64,000 nt of DNA from Pseudorhodobacter turbinis. Lineage in GTDB: Bacteria; Pseudomonadota; Alphaproteobacteria; Rhodobacterales; Rhodobacteraceae. Of this stretch, positions 8,546-18,276 are shown one piece after another. Positions within the stretch are counted from its first letter, which is position 1, and each line of letters opens with the position of its first letter. The translations under genes and the position numbers were made by a program. Under the pieces are notes generated by a model. The model searched no databases and was not told where the DNA came from. It worked only from the letters and a program-made list of their open reading frames with translations. The stretch lies in assembly GCF_005234135.1 (NCBI RefSeq), contig NZ_CP039964.1:1865001-1929000 (forward strand), read 5' to 3'.

Positions 8546-9545
8546 GGAAACCCTTTCCACGCTGTTTCTGGCCGAGGCCGGCTGGGCGAATGCGACCCGC
8601 ACATTTTTGGCAGGGGATGCCTCTGACCGACGCTATGAGCGGTTGAAAATGGGCATGAAGACAGCCGTCTTGATGGACGCCCCGCCCGGAAAAGGCGATG
8701 ATCCGGCAGATTTCATCGCAATCGGCAGCCATCTGAACGCGCTCGGCCTGTCCGCCCCGCGCATTTTTGCGCAAGATTTGCAGAATGGTTTCTTGTTGAT
8801 CGAGGATCTTGGCGATGCGCTTTTCGCCCGTCTGATTAATGAGGATCCGGCCCAAGAGCAGGCACTTTATGCTGCGGCGACGGATGTGCTTTTGCACCTG
8901 CAATCCAGCGCGCCCCCCGCCAATCTGCCCAACCTTAGCGCAGAGGATTGGGCGCAGGCCGCGGGTTTTGCGTTGGAGTGGTACCGTTTTGCGATCACTG
9001 GCGATGTCGGGGATGTTGCCGGTTTTCAGGCGGTGCTAGTGGCCGCGATGCGCGCCCATGCGGACGGGCCGCGCGTGCTTATCTTGCGCGACTATCATGC
9101 CGAGAACCTGCTATGGCTGCCGGAACGCGCGGAGCTTGCCAAGGTCGGGTTGCTGGATTTCCAACTAGGGCAGTTGGGCCAGCCAAGCTACGATCTGGTA
9201 TCTCTTTTGCAAGACGCAAGACGAGAGGTTTCACCGCAGACCGAGGCCGAAATGATGAACCGTTTTCGCGGGGGCACCGATGCGCAAAGCTTTGCGGCCG
9301 CCTATGCGACGGTCGGCGCGCAGCGTGCATTGCGTATCCTTGGCATTTTTGCTCGGCTTTGCCTAAAGGGTGGAAAAGCGCAATATGTGACCCTGATCCC
9401 GCGTGTCTGGCGCCAGCTTCAACGCAATCTTATGCATTCAGAGCTTGCAGAGTTAGCCGCCTTTTGCGCCCTCTGGTTGCCAGAACCGACACCGGACGCC
9501 CTTGAAAGGATACGCACCCAATGCGGAACACAGCCGACGCGGTGA
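8532..9545 (+). CDS. amgK: Anomeric MurNAc/GlcNAc kinase, aminoglycoside phosphotransferase family
   Basis: 337 residues of the APH fold. The catalytic loop RDYHAENLLW (about 188-197) and the metal loop LLDFQLGQ (about 207-214) are intact. The next gene is a MurU-like nucleotidyltransferase; the AmgK-MurU pair makes UDP-MurNAc from recycled murein sugars and bypasses the fosfomycin-sensitive step in Pseudomonas and Caulobacter. The assignment rests on that pairing; by fold alone it could be another small-molecule kinase. It overlaps tsaE by 14 bases and murU by 25. Confidence 0.8.
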   Translation: MMANRETLSTLFLAEAGWANATRTFLAGDASDRRYERLKMGMKTAVLMDAPPGKGDDPADFIAIGSHLNALGLSAPRIFAQDLQNGFLLIEDLGDALFARLINEDPAQEQALYAAATDVLLHLQSSAPPANLPNLSAEDWAQAAGFALEWYRFAITGDVGDVAGFQAVLVAAMRAHADGPRVLILRDYHAENLLWLPERAELAKVGLLDFQLGQLGQPSYDLVSLLQDARREVSPQTEAEMMNRFRGGTDAQSFAAAYATVGAQRALRILGIFARLCLKGGKAQYVTLIPRVWRQLQRNLMHSELAELAAFCALWLPEPTPDALERIRTQCGTQPTR

Positions 9546-10222
9546 TGTTATTTGCTGCCGGTTTTGGCACGCGAATGGGCGACCTTACAGCAGATATGCC
9601 CAAGCCGCTGATCCCGGTTGCGGGTATGTCCTTGCTGGATCACGCGCTTCAGCAGGTTGAAGGCGCGGGGCTGCGGCGTGTTGTGGTCAACACCCACTAT
9701 AAGGCCGAGCAGATCAGCAAGCATTTGGTATCAAATGAAAACATCGCCGTTTCATGGGAAAAGGATGCCATTCTAGAGACGGGCGGCGGCCTGCGTGCCG
9801 CCTTGCCCTTGCTGGGGGAGGGGCCGGTTTTCACGTTGAATACCGACGCGGTTTGGACAGGGCCGAACCCGCTGATCACCCTGCAAGACCATTGGGATGG
9901 CGCGCAGATGGATGCGCTTTTGTTGCTTGCCCCGCCAAACCGGATCAAGGGCTACAAGGGCGCTGGTGATTTCATTCTGACTAAGGATGGCCGGATTGTT
10001 CGGACGAAGGGGGCGGCGGGGCTGGCCTATCTCGGTGCCCAAATCATTTTGCCGCGGGGGATCGAAGCCATCCCTGATCAGGCCTTTTCGCTCAATATCT
10101 TGTGGGACCGGATGATTGATGAAGGGCGCGCCTTTGGCGTTGTCCATACTGGCGGGTGGTGTGATGTTGGCCGCCCCGAGGGCATCGCGATCGCCGAAGA
10201 GATGTTAAATCATGTTCCCTGA
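9521..10222 (+). CDS. murU: N-acetylmuramate-1-phosphate uridylyltransferase
   Basis: 233 residues of the sugar-nucleotidyltransferase family. The nucleotide-binding start MLFAAGFGTRMGDLTADMPKP (about 9-29) is the signature, and FTLNTDAVW (about 102-110) holds the metal-binding Asp. It transfers UMP to MurNAc-1-phosphate made by AmgK. Overlaps of 25 bases with amgK and 11 with addB imply translational coupling. Confidence 0.82.
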   Translation: MRNTADAVMLFAAGFGTRMGDLTADMPKPLIPVAGMSLLDHALQQVEGAGLRRVVVNTHYKAEQISKHLVSNENIAVSWEKDAILETGGGLRAALPLLGEGPVFTLNTDAVWTGPNPLITLQDHWDGAQMDALLLLAPPNRIKGYKGAGDFILTKDGRIVRTKGAAGLAYLGAQIILPRGIEAIPDQAFSLNILWDRMIDEGRAFGVVHTGGWCDVGRPEGIAIAEEMLNHVP

Positions 10223-13154
10223 TGCCAGTCCCAGAATTTTCGCCCTGCCTTCGGGCGCGGATTTCCCCGCTCTTTTGGTCGCGGGCCTAAAGCAACGCAT
10301 GGCCGACGCCTCGCCGGAGGCAATGGCCCGCGTCACGCTTTACGTCAACACCACACGGATGCGCCGCCGGATTGTGGCACTTTTCACCCAGCAAGGGGCT
10401 ACGTTCTTGCCCCGAATCCGCTTGGTCACCGACCTCGCATCGGCCATGCCGACGGCGGGCCTTCCGCCTGCTGTGTCGCCGTTGCGGCAACGTCTGGTTT
10501 TGGCGCAATTGATCGAGGGGCTGCTGCAACAACAGCCCGATCTGGCCCCGCGCTCGGCGCTTTATGACCTTGCCGACAGCCTTGCGACCTTGCTTGATGA
10601 AATGCAGGGCGAGGGGATTTCGCCCGATACCATCGCCTCGCTTGATGTGGCGAACCATTCGGCGCATTGGGCGCGCACGCGGGAATTTATGGCCATTGTC
10701 GTGCAGCTGTTGGGTCAAATGGGCCAGCCCGACAGCCAAACGCGGCAACGCATGTTGGCCGAGGCGATCACCACCGCATGGCAGGACAACCCGCCGACTG
10801 ATCCGGTGATCGTTGCGGGCTCTACCGGTTCGCGCGGCACGACGGCCTTGTTTATGCGGGCGGTGGCGAAACTGCCGCAAGGCGCGATTGTGCTGCCGGG
10901 GTTTGACTTTGATCTGCCGCATCAGGTTTGGGAAGGGCTTAGCGATGCCCTGACCGCCGAGGATCACCCGCAATACCGTTTCTTCAAACTGATGCAGATG
11001 TTCGGCATCACGCCGGCTGATATCACCCCATGGGAGGCGACGCCCGCGCCAAGCCCATCACGTAATGCCTTGATTTCCCTGTCACTTCGCCCTGCACCGG
11101 TTACCGACCAATGGCTGACCGAAGGCCAGAATCTGACCGATCTTCCTGCCGCCTGCGCCGATATGACCTTGATCGAGGCACCCACCCCGCGCAGTGAGGC
11201 GATGGCGATTGCCCTGATCCTGCGCAAAGCTGCCGAAGATGGCGTGACGGCCGCGCTGATTTCCCCCGATCGAGGGCTGACCCGGCAGGTGACGGCCGCG
11301 CTCGACCGTTGGGGGATTTTGCCTGATGACAGCGCGGGCCGTCCCTTGGCCTTGTCCGCGCCGGGCCGTTATCTGCGCCATATCCTTGGGCTGTTCGAGG
11401 ACCGGATGACATCCGAGACGCTTTTGATTTTGCTGAAGCATCCGTTGACGGCCAGCGACAAAGAGGGGGAGATTGATCGCGGGGATCACCTTCTTTTCAC
11501 GCGCAATCTGGAACTGAAGCTGCGCCGCTATGGCCCTGCTTTTCCTACGGGTGCGGATCTAATCGCTTGGGCGCAGGCCGAAAAGAACCCCAAGACGCTG
11601 CCTTGGGCAGAGTGGTTGGCGCGCAATCTGGATGATTTGCAAAGCGCCGGCACCCTTTCGCTGGCGGATCATGTCGCACGGCATCGCCAATTGGCCGAGG
11701 CGCTGGCCTGTGGCCCGAATGCGCAATCCAGCGAGCTTTGGAAAGAAGCTGCCGGCATTGCGGCATTGGCAACGATGGAGGAATTGGCAAGCGAGGCCGC
11801 GCATGGTGGTGCGATGACCGCCGCTGATTATCGCCACTTGTTCGAGGCGCTTTTGAACAAGGGCGAGGTTCGTGAGGCCGTGCAAGCCCACCCCCGCATC
11901 ATGATCTGGGGCACGATTGAGGCACGGGTACAGGGCGCGGAACTGGTGATACTTGGCGGGTTGAATGATGGCATCTGGCCGCAATCGCCGCCGCCCGACC
12001 CTTGGATGAATCGCGCGATGCGGATGGAGGCGGGTCTGTTGCTGCCCGAACGCCGGATCGGGCTTTCGGCGCACGACTATCAGCAAGCCGTCGCCGCACC
12101 GCGTGTTGTGATCAGCCGCGCGGTGCGAAATGCCGATGCAGAAACGGTTGCCTCGCGTTGGGTCAACCGCCTGACGAACCTGCTAAACGGTTTGCCTGTT
12201 CAAGGTGGGCAAGAGGCGCTTGCAGAAATGCGGGCTCGTGGGCAGGCGTGGTTTTCGCTTGCCACCGCCGCCGAGCAGCCGAACCCGATTGCCCCAAGCG
12301 CACCCCGCCCCGCGCCCCGCCCGCCGGTTTCTGCCCGTCCTGCCAAGCTGGCCGTCACTGGCATCAAAACCCTGCTGCGCGATCCTTATGCGATTTACGC
12401 CCGCCATATCTTGCGGCTGTTCAAGCTGAACCCTTTGCGCCCGTCACCGGATGCGTTACTGCGCGGCTCGGTGCTTCATATGGTGTTGGAAAACTTCACC
12501 CGCAGCAGGCCCGCGCAGGAAACCCGTGATGCCGCCCGCACCCGTCTTTTGGCCATCGCAGAGACTGTTTTGACCCAAGAAGTACCCTGGCCCGCTGCCC
12601 GTGCGCTGTGGCTTTCGCGCCTGAACCGTGCCGCCGATTTCTTTTTGGGGGTAGAGGAACGGCTGGGCGGAACCCCTGTGCTGATTGAGGAACAGGGCGC
12701 GGCCCCCTTGACTGGCCTGCCCTTTACCTTGACCGCCAAACCCGACCGGATCGACGCGCTGCCCGATGGCCGCGTGCATATTTTCGACTATAAAACCGGC
12801 GCGCCACCAAGCCAGAAACAGCAAGAGTTTTATGACAAGCAGCTGCTGCTTGAGGCGGCAATGGCAAGTCGCGGCGCATTCACCGCGCTTGACGGCCCAC
12901 GAGAGGTGGCTGGCATCACCTATATCGGGCTTGGATCGTCGCCAAAACAAGACACCAGCACCCCCGATGAGGCCATGTTAGGCAAGGTTTGGGAGGAGCT
13001 TCACCTGCTGATCGCCGAATATATGGACCCCGAGCGCGGCTATGTTTCGCGCCGCGCGATGCATGAAGAGCGCTTCCCGGGCGATTATGATCACCTCGCC
13101 CGTTATGGCGAATGGGAAATGACCGATGACCCGAAACCGGAGGATGTGACATGA
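10212..13154 (+). CDS. addB: Double-strand break repair nuclease AddB
   Basis: 980 residues, typical of alphaproteobacterial AddB. The N-terminal two thirds is a decayed helicase fold without a Walker A motif; the C-terminal part has a RecB-type nuclease core with AKPDRIDALPDGRVHIFDYKTG near 840-863 (D and DYK catalytic residues). AddB acts with AddA to resect ends and hand DNA to RecA. It begins inside the end of murU and overlaps addA by ATGA. Confidence 0.92.
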   Translation: MFPDASPRIFALPSGADFPALLVAGLKQRMADASPEAMARVTLYVNTTRMRRRIVALFTQQGATFLPRIRLVTDLASAMPTAGLPPAVSPLRQRLVLAQLIEGLLQQQPDLAPRSALYDLADSLATLLDEMQGEGISPDTIASLDVANHSAHWARTREFMAIVVQLLGQMGQPDSQTRQRMLAEAITTAWQDNPPTDPVIVAGSTGSRGTTALFMRAVAKLPQGAIVLPGFDFDLPHQVWEGLSDALTAEDHPQYRFFKLMQMFGITPADITPWEATPAPSPSRNALISLSLRPAPVTDQWLTEGQNLTDLPAACADMTLIEAPTPRSEAMAIALILRKAAEDGVTAALISPDRGLTRQVTAALDRWGILPDDSAGRPLALSAPGRYLRHILGLFEDRMTSETLLILLKHPLTASDKEGEIDRGDHLLFTRNLELKLRRYGPAFPTGADLIAWAQAEKNPKTLPWAEWLARNLDDLQSAGTLSLADHVARHRQLAEALACGPNAQSSELWKEAAGIAALATMEELASEAAHGGAMTAADYRHLFEALLNKGEVREAVQAHPRIMIWGTIEARVQGAELVILGGLNDGIWPQSPPPDPWMNRAMRMEAGLLLPERRIGLSAHDYQQAVAAPRVVISRAVRNADAETVASRWVNRLTNLLNGLPVQGGQEALAEMRARGQAWFSLATAAEQPNPIAPSAPRPAPRPPVSARPAKLAVTGIKTLLRDPYAIYARHILRLFKLNPLRPSPDALLRGSVLHMVLENFTRSRPAQETRDAARTRLLAIAETVLTQEVPWPAARALWLSRLNRAADFFLGVEERLGGTPVLIEEQGAAPLTGLPFTLTAKPDRIDALPDGRVHIFDYKTGAPPSQKQQEFYDKQLLLEAAMASRGAFTALDGPREVAGITYIGLGSSPKQDTSTPDEAMLGKVWEELHLLIAEYMDPERGYVSRRAMHEERFPGDYDHLARYGEWEMTDDPKPEDVT

Positions 13155-16100
13155 TCCGCAACGCAGCTTCCGCGCGGCAGGTGCAATCGGCCGATCCGCG
13201 TGCCTCGACATGGCTGTCGGCCAATGCCGGATCGGGCAAAACGAGGGTATTGACGGACCGAGTGGCGCGTATGTTGTTGTCGGGCGTCGATCCGGGACGG
13301 ATTTTGTGCCTGACCTATACCAAGGCGGCCGCATCCGAGATGCAAAACCGTTTGTTCGCGCGCTTGGGTGAATGGGCGATGAAAGAGGATGGCGCCCTGC
13401 GCAAGGAATTGGTGGATCTGGGTGTCGATGATGTGGTGGATGTGGCGCGCTTGGCCCGCGCCCGTCAGCTTTTTGCCCGCGCAATTGAAACGCCCGGCGG
13501 TTTGCGCATTCAAACCATCCACTCTTTTTGTGCGTCCTTGTTGCGCCGCTTTCCGCTAGAGGCGCGGGTTTCTCCGCAGTTCACGGAAATGGATGACCGC
13601 GCCGCCGCCCTGCTGCGTGACGAAATCATTGACGAACTTGCCGATAACATCGCCCCTGATGTGATCCGCGCACTTGCAAATGCCTATACCGGTGAGGATT
13701 TTAACGCCTTGGCCGCCGAGATTGCGAACCGCCGGAATGATTTTCACGGGTTTTTGTCCGATGCCGAATGTCGGGCGCTATTCGAAGTACCCGAGGGCCA
13801 AACCGAGGCATCTATTCTTGCCGATGTCTTTTTGGGCGGTGAGGCAGAATGGCTACCAGAAGCGACCGCGATCATCGCCACGGGTTCCGCTAATGATGTT
13901 AAAGCGGCGGCCAAACTGGGCATGCTTGATCTGGCCAACCCTGACCTGCGACTTTTGGCCGGTATGGAGGGTATTTTCCTGACGGGGGCCAAGACCAAAT
14001 CCCCCTTTTCCGCCAAGTTAGGCACCTTTCCAACCAAAGCGACGCAGGCCAAACTTGGCCAATTGCTTGATCGGCTAGAGGATTTGATGCGCCGGGTAGA
14101 GGCCGCCCGCGGCGCGCGTATTGCCCTTGCTGCCGCCAAGCGCACTGCCATTTTGCACCGTTTTGCCGCGGCTTTCCTACCTGAATATAAGGCGCGGAAA
14201 GAGGCGCGCGGCTGGCTCGATTTTGATGATTTGATCACCTATGCCAAAGCGTTGTTAACCGATCCTTTGGTGGCGCAATGGGTCTTGTTCCGGCTCGATG
14301 GCGGCATTGACCACATTCTGGTGGATGAGGCGCAAGATACCAGCCCCGACCAATGGCGCGTGATCGAGCTGCTTGCGGATGAGTTTACATCCGGCAGCGG
14401 CGCGCGGGATGTGTCGCGCACGATTTTCGTTGTGGGCGATAAAAAACAGTCGATCTACAGCTTTCAAGGGGCTGAGGTGGAAGCGTTTGACCAAAAGCGC
14501 GACCTTTTCAAAGGCAAGCTCAATCAAGTCGATACCCCGCTGCAAGAGCTGCAATTGGAGCATTCTTTCCGCTCTTCCAATACGGTTCTGCGTTTGGTGG
14601 ATATGACTTTTGACGCGCGTTATGAGAAGGGCTTGGGCGGCGAGGTCAAGCATATCGCCTTTTTCCCCGACATGCCGGGCAGGGTGGATTTATGGCCGGT
14701 GATTGAAAAATCCACCAAGCCGGAGCCGGAAAACTGGTACGACCCTGTCGACTTGGTTACAGAGGAACATCACGCCGCCAAGCTGGGCCAAAAGGTCGCC
14801 GAAACGATCCGCGATGCTATCGCTGCGGGCACGCAAATTCCGGTGAATGGCGGCACGAAAACTCGTCCGGTTCATGCAGGGGATTTCCTGATCCTTGTGC
14901 GCAGACGGTCGGATATTTTCGGCGCGATTATTCAGGCATGTAAGGCGGCTGGCTTACCGATTGCGGGGGCCGACCGCCTGAAACTGGGGGCAGAGCTTGC
15001 CGTGCGCGATCTTGCGGCCCTTTTGGCATTTTTGGCGACGCCGGAAGATGACCTTTCGCTGGCGGCATGTCTGCGCAGCCCGCTGTTTGGCTGGACCGAG
15101 CAAGAGCTGTACAGCCTTGCCCAACCGCGCAAAGGCTATCTTTGGCGAGCTTTGGAAAACGCACCTGAGCATGCCAAAACAGTGTCTGTACTTAGGGATT
15201 TGCGCGATCAGGCAGATTTCATGCGGCCCTATGATCTGATCGAACGCATGCTGACCCGCCATGATGGCCGTCGCAAACTGCTGGCCCGTTTGGGTGCCGA
15301 GGCTGAGGACGGGATCGACGAATTCCTGTCCCAAGCTTTGGCCTATGAGCGCAACGATGTTCCCAGTTTGACCGGCTTTTTGGGCTGGCTACAGACGGAT
15401 GATGTGGAGGTGAAGCGCCAGATGGACAGCGCGGGCGAGCGTATTCGCGTGATGACGGTGCATGGCGCCAAGGGGTTGGAGGCGCCGATTGTTATCCTGC
15501 CCGACACCGCGCAATACCGGTCCCGTGAGCGCAACGAGCTTTTTGTCTTGCCCGAAGGCCCTGCTTGGAAAACCCCCAGCGCCGAAAGCCCGGAGGCCAT
15601 CGAGGCCGCCCGCGCCGCCCGTAAAGAGCAAGATGCAGCGGAATCGATGCGCTTGCTTTATGTTGCCATGACACGGGCCCAAAGCTGGCTGATTGTGGCG
15701 GCGGCAGGCGCTATTGGCGCGGATAAATCCGATGATGATGCGGAAACGGTGGTGTGGTACCGGCTGATCCAAGAGGCTATGGTCAAGGCCGGTGCCACAG
15801 CGCGCGTTGATGGTGGGCTGACCCTGAGTGATGGGATTTGGCCACCGAATGAAGCACGTTCTGCCATAATAGAGCCTGAATCTTCGGAGCTTCCTGAATG
15901 GGTCACAGCGCCGGCGCCACTTGAACACCGTCCCGAACAAGCGCTTAACCCATCCAATCTGGGCGGGGCAAAGGCATTGCCCGGCGATTTCACAAGCGAT
16001 GACGACAACCGCGCATCCATGGACCGAGGCACGCGGTTGCATCTTTTGTTGGAACATCTACCCAATTATCCCGTCACGGATTGGCCCGCAATCGCCGCCG

Positions 16101-16498
16101 CGCTGCTGCCTGATGCGCCTGATGGTGATGCCCTTCTGGCCGAGGCTGCTGCCGCCATCACCGCGCACCCGACGCTGTTCAGCGCGGATGCCTTGGCCGA
16201 AGCGCCTTTGACAGCCCTTTTGCAAGGCAAGCCCATGGTTGGCAGCATTGACCGGCTATTAGTCTCTGACACAGGGGTTTTGGCCGTGGATTTCAAGTCC
16301 AACCTTGTGATCCCGGACAGCGTGGCCAAAGTACCGGACGGTCTTTTGCGCCAGATGGGGGCCTATCACACCGCCCTAACGCAGATCTATCCTGATCGCG
16401 TGGTCGAGGTGGCCTTGCTTTGGACACGTACAGCCCAGCTGATGACGGTTGATCCCGATACCGTGAGGCGGGCGCTTGAAGGTACGAGCTTCCCTTGA
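13151..16498 (+). CDS. addA: Double-strand break repair helicase-nuclease AddA
   Basis: 1115 residues. UvrD-type helicase with Walker A ANAGSGKT at 24-31, motif Ia (TYTKAAASEM), DEAQDTSPDQW (motif II, near 395), VVGDKKQSIYSFQGA (motif III) and YVAMTRAQ (motif VI). A C-terminal RecB nuclease core follows, with SIDRLL and VLAVDFKSN near 1035-1050. It forms the AddAB complex with the preceding gene. Stop and start overlap by 4 bases with addB. It is the last large gene of the tsaE operon. Confidence 0.95.
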   Translation: MIRNAASARQVQSADPRASTWLSANAGSGKTRVLTDRVARMLLSGVDPGRILCLTYTKAAASEMQNRLFARLGEWAMKEDGALRKELVDLGVDDVVDVARLARARQLFARAIETPGGLRIQTIHSFCASLLRRFPLEARVSPQFTEMDDRAAALLRDEIIDELADNIAPDVIRALANAYTGEDFNALAAEIANRRNDFHGFLSDAECRALFEVPEGQTEASILADVFLGGEAEWLPEATAIIATGSANDVKAAAKLGMLDLANPDLRLLAGMEGIFLTGAKTKSPFSAKLGTFPTKATQAKLGQLLDRLEDLMRRVEAARGARIALAAAKRTAILHRFAAAFLPEYKARKEARGWLDFDDLITYAKALLTDPLVAQWVLFRLDGGIDHILVDEAQDTSPDQWRVIELLADEFTSGSGARDVSRTIFVVGDKKQSIYSFQGAEVEAFDQKRDLFKGKLNQVDTPLQELQLEHSFRSSNTVLRLVDMTFDARYEKGLGGEVKHIAFFPDMPGRVDLWPVIEKSTKPEPENWYDPVDLVTEEHHAAKLGQKVAETIRDAIAAGTQIPVNGGTKTRPVHAGDFLILVRRRSDIFGAIIQACKAAGLPIAGADRLKLGAELAVRDLAALLAFLATPEDDLSLAACLRSPLFGWTEQELYSLAQPRKGYLWRALENAPEHAKTVSVLRDLRDQADFMRPYDLIERMLTRHDGRRKLLARLGAEAEDGIDEFLSQALAYERNDVPSLTGFLGWLQTDDVEVKRQMDSAGERIRVMTVHGAKGLEAPIVILPDTAQYRSRERNELFVLPEGPAWKTPSAESPEAIEAARAARKEQDAAESMRLLYVAMTRAQSWLIVAAAGAIGADKSDDDAETVVWYRLIQEAMVKAGATARVDGGLTLSDGIWPPNEARSAIIEPESSELPEWVTAPAPLEHRPEQALNPSNLGGAKALPGDFTSDDDNRASMDRGTRLHLLLEHLPNYPVTDWPAIAAALLPDAPDGDALLAEAAAAITAHPTLFSADALAEAPLTALLQGKPMVGSIDRLLVSDTGVLAVDFKSNLVIPDSVAKVPDGLLRQMGAYHTALTQIYPDRVVEVALLWTRTAQLMTVDPDTVRRALEGTSFP

Positions 16499-16556
16499 CG
16501 TTCCTTAGGGCCACCCTTACCTTCACTTTAAACACATTCCAGTCAGGAGATATGTC

Positions 16557-16877
16557 ATGGCCACGATCCCCGTTACCGACGCAACCTTTGATGCCGAAGT
16601 CCGCAAATCCGATATTCCCGTTGTCGTGGATTTCTGGGCGGAATGGTGCGGTCCGTGCCGCCAGATCGGCCCGGCATTGGAAGAGCTTTCCGCCGAATAC
16701 GAAGGCAAAGTGAAGATCGTGAAGATCAACGTCGATGAAAATCCCAACAGCCCTGCTGAACTGGGTGTGCGCGGCATTCCGGCGCTGTTCTTGTTCAAAG
16801 ATGGTGAGGTTGTTTCAAACAAAGTTGGCGCGGCGCCAAAGGCGGCATTGGCAACTTGGATTGCCTCTGCGGTTTAA
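16557..16877 (+). CDS. trxA: Thioredoxin
   Basis: 106 residues with the active site WCGPC (C31, C34) and the cis-proline loop GIPALFLF. It is a general cytoplasmic disulfide reductase. CAGGAG sits 7 bases before the ATG. It lies 58 bases after addA, so it may be read from the operon or from its own promoter, and it is followed at once by a strong terminator. Confidence 0.96.
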   Translation: MATIPVTDATFDAEVRKSDIPVVVDFWAEWCGPCRQIGPALEELSAEYEGKVKIVKINVDENPNSPAELGVRGIPALFLFKDGEVVSNKVGAAPKAALATWIASAV

Positions 16878-16894
16878 TCGATCGATACAATGAC

Positions 16895-16925
16895 AAAGGG
16901 GGCGGCATTTTTGCCGCCCTTTTTC
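16895..16925 (+). terminator. Rho-independent terminator after trxA
   Basis: GGGCGGCA pairs with TGCCGCCC around a short T loop, with wobble pairs extending the base, then a run of T (16921-16924). It separates trxA from the convergent glycerate kinase gene and can work in both directions, since the stem is preceded by AAA on the other side. Confidence 0.8.
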
Positions 16926-18171
16926 ATGCTTGCGGCATGATAAGCACTGCGCGGAAATCATTGACATTGGTCAGGGTCGGGCCGGTCACAATCTGCCCCC
17001 CGATGCGGCCAAAAAATCCATGCGCATCGTTGCTCGCCAGTGCATCCGGGGCAGACACCTCCTGCAAAAGCGTCTCTGGCCCCGCATAGGCGCCTGCGAC
17101 TTCGGCCGCGCCATCGACGCCATCCGTATCACAGGCCAGAACATGCACGCGGGGATGGCCTTTTAACGCCACAGCAGCCGCCAAGGCATATTCCGCATTC
17201 GGCCCGCCCACACCATCACCGCGACGCGTGACGGTGCATTCGCCCCCCGACAGCAACAAGACCGGATGGGGATGGCCCTCTTCGGCGATCTGGAGGGCCA
17301 TGGCGGCTTGTTGGGCGGCCAGATCGCGGGCCTCACCCTCTAGCGCGTCACCCAATAGGCGGACCTCGACACCTTGCGCCTCGGCCTCGGCTTTTGCGGC
17401 CTGTAACGATTGTGCGGGGGCGGCGATGATGCGCAATTCGGCACCAGCCAAGCGGGGGTCATCGGGGGCAAGCGGATCAGGGGCACCCTCAATCACCGCG
17501 CGGATATGGGCGGGCAGGGTGACGGCCCAACGGTCCAAGGCCGCAAGCGCCATGTCCCGTGTGGCAGCACTTCCCACCGTTGGCCCCGAGGCAATCTCGG
17601 CCGGATCATCGCCCGGCACATCCGAGATCACCAGACTCAGCATTTGCGCCGGATGGGCGAGCGCGGCAAGCCGACCCCCTTTCACCATGGACACCTGTTT
17701 GCGCACGATATTCATCTGCGAGATCGGCATCCCCGAGGCCAGCAGCGCCGCGTTGAGCGTTTGCTTGTCCGCCAAGGTCAGCCCCTTTGCCGGTGCGCAC
17801 AGCAGTGAGGACCCCCCGCCAGAGATGAGGGCGATAATCTGGTCGTCCGCGCCCAAGCTGGAAACCAAATCCATCAACCGCCGCGTGGCCGCAACGCCTG
17901 CGTCATCGGGAACGGGATGCGCGGCCTCAAGCACCTCAACGGAAACGGGTCTATTATAGCCGTATCGCGTGATGATCAGCCCCTCGCAGGGGCCGTAATG
18001 CGCCTCAAGCGCCTCGGCCATACGGGCGCTGGCCTTGCCCGCACCGATCACAACCAGACGTCCCTTGGGGCGGGGAGGAAGATGGGCAGCCAAGCACAGC
18101 ATCGGATCTGCCCGTGCAACGGCCGTGGTAAAAAGCCCGGTCAGAAAAGCCCGCGGATCGGATATTGTCAT
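16924..18171 (-). CDS. Glycerate 2-kinase (MOFRL family)
   Basis: 415 residues. The N-terminal domain has VIGAGKAS (near 40) and LISGGGSSLL (near 114), the C-terminal MOFRL domain has LLLSGGECTV (about 304) and ACDTDGVDG. These match the GckA/TtuD family that phosphorylates D-glycerate, usually to 2-phosphoglycerate. Such enzymes serve serine-cycle, glyoxylate and tartrate metabolism. The next gene on the same strand upstream is a malyl-CoA lyase, consistent with C2/C3 acid metabolism. Older annotations may call it hydroxypyruvate reductase. Confidence 0.88.
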   Translation of the reverse strand: MTISDPRAFLTGLFTTAVARADPMLCLAAHLPPRPKGRLVVIGAGKASARMAEALEAHYGPCEGLIITRYGYNRPVSVEVLEAAHPVPDDAGVAATRRLMDLVSSLGADDQIIALISGGGSSLLCAPAKGLTLADKQTLNAALLASGMPISQMNIVRKQVSMVKGGRLAALAHPAQMLSLVISDVPGDDPAEIASGPTVGSAATRDMALAALDRWAVTLPAHIRAVIEGAPDPLAPDDPRLAGAELRIIAAPAQSLQAAKAEAEAQGVEVRLLGDALEGEARDLAAQQAAMALQIAEEGHPHPVLLLSGGECTVTRRGDGVGGPNAEYALAAAVALKGHPRVHVLACDTDGVDGAAEVAGAYAGPETLLQEVSAPDALASNDAHGFFGRIGGQIVTGPTLTNVNDFRAVLIMPQA

Positions 18172-18276
18172 AGTGCACCTGCCGGTTTCTGACCAACGGG
18201 TGGTCAGGCGTTACATTCTTTGAGGTCTCTCAAAATTCCGGGCCAGAGTGCAGGGTTTTCTGGCCCGGTTCAAGGC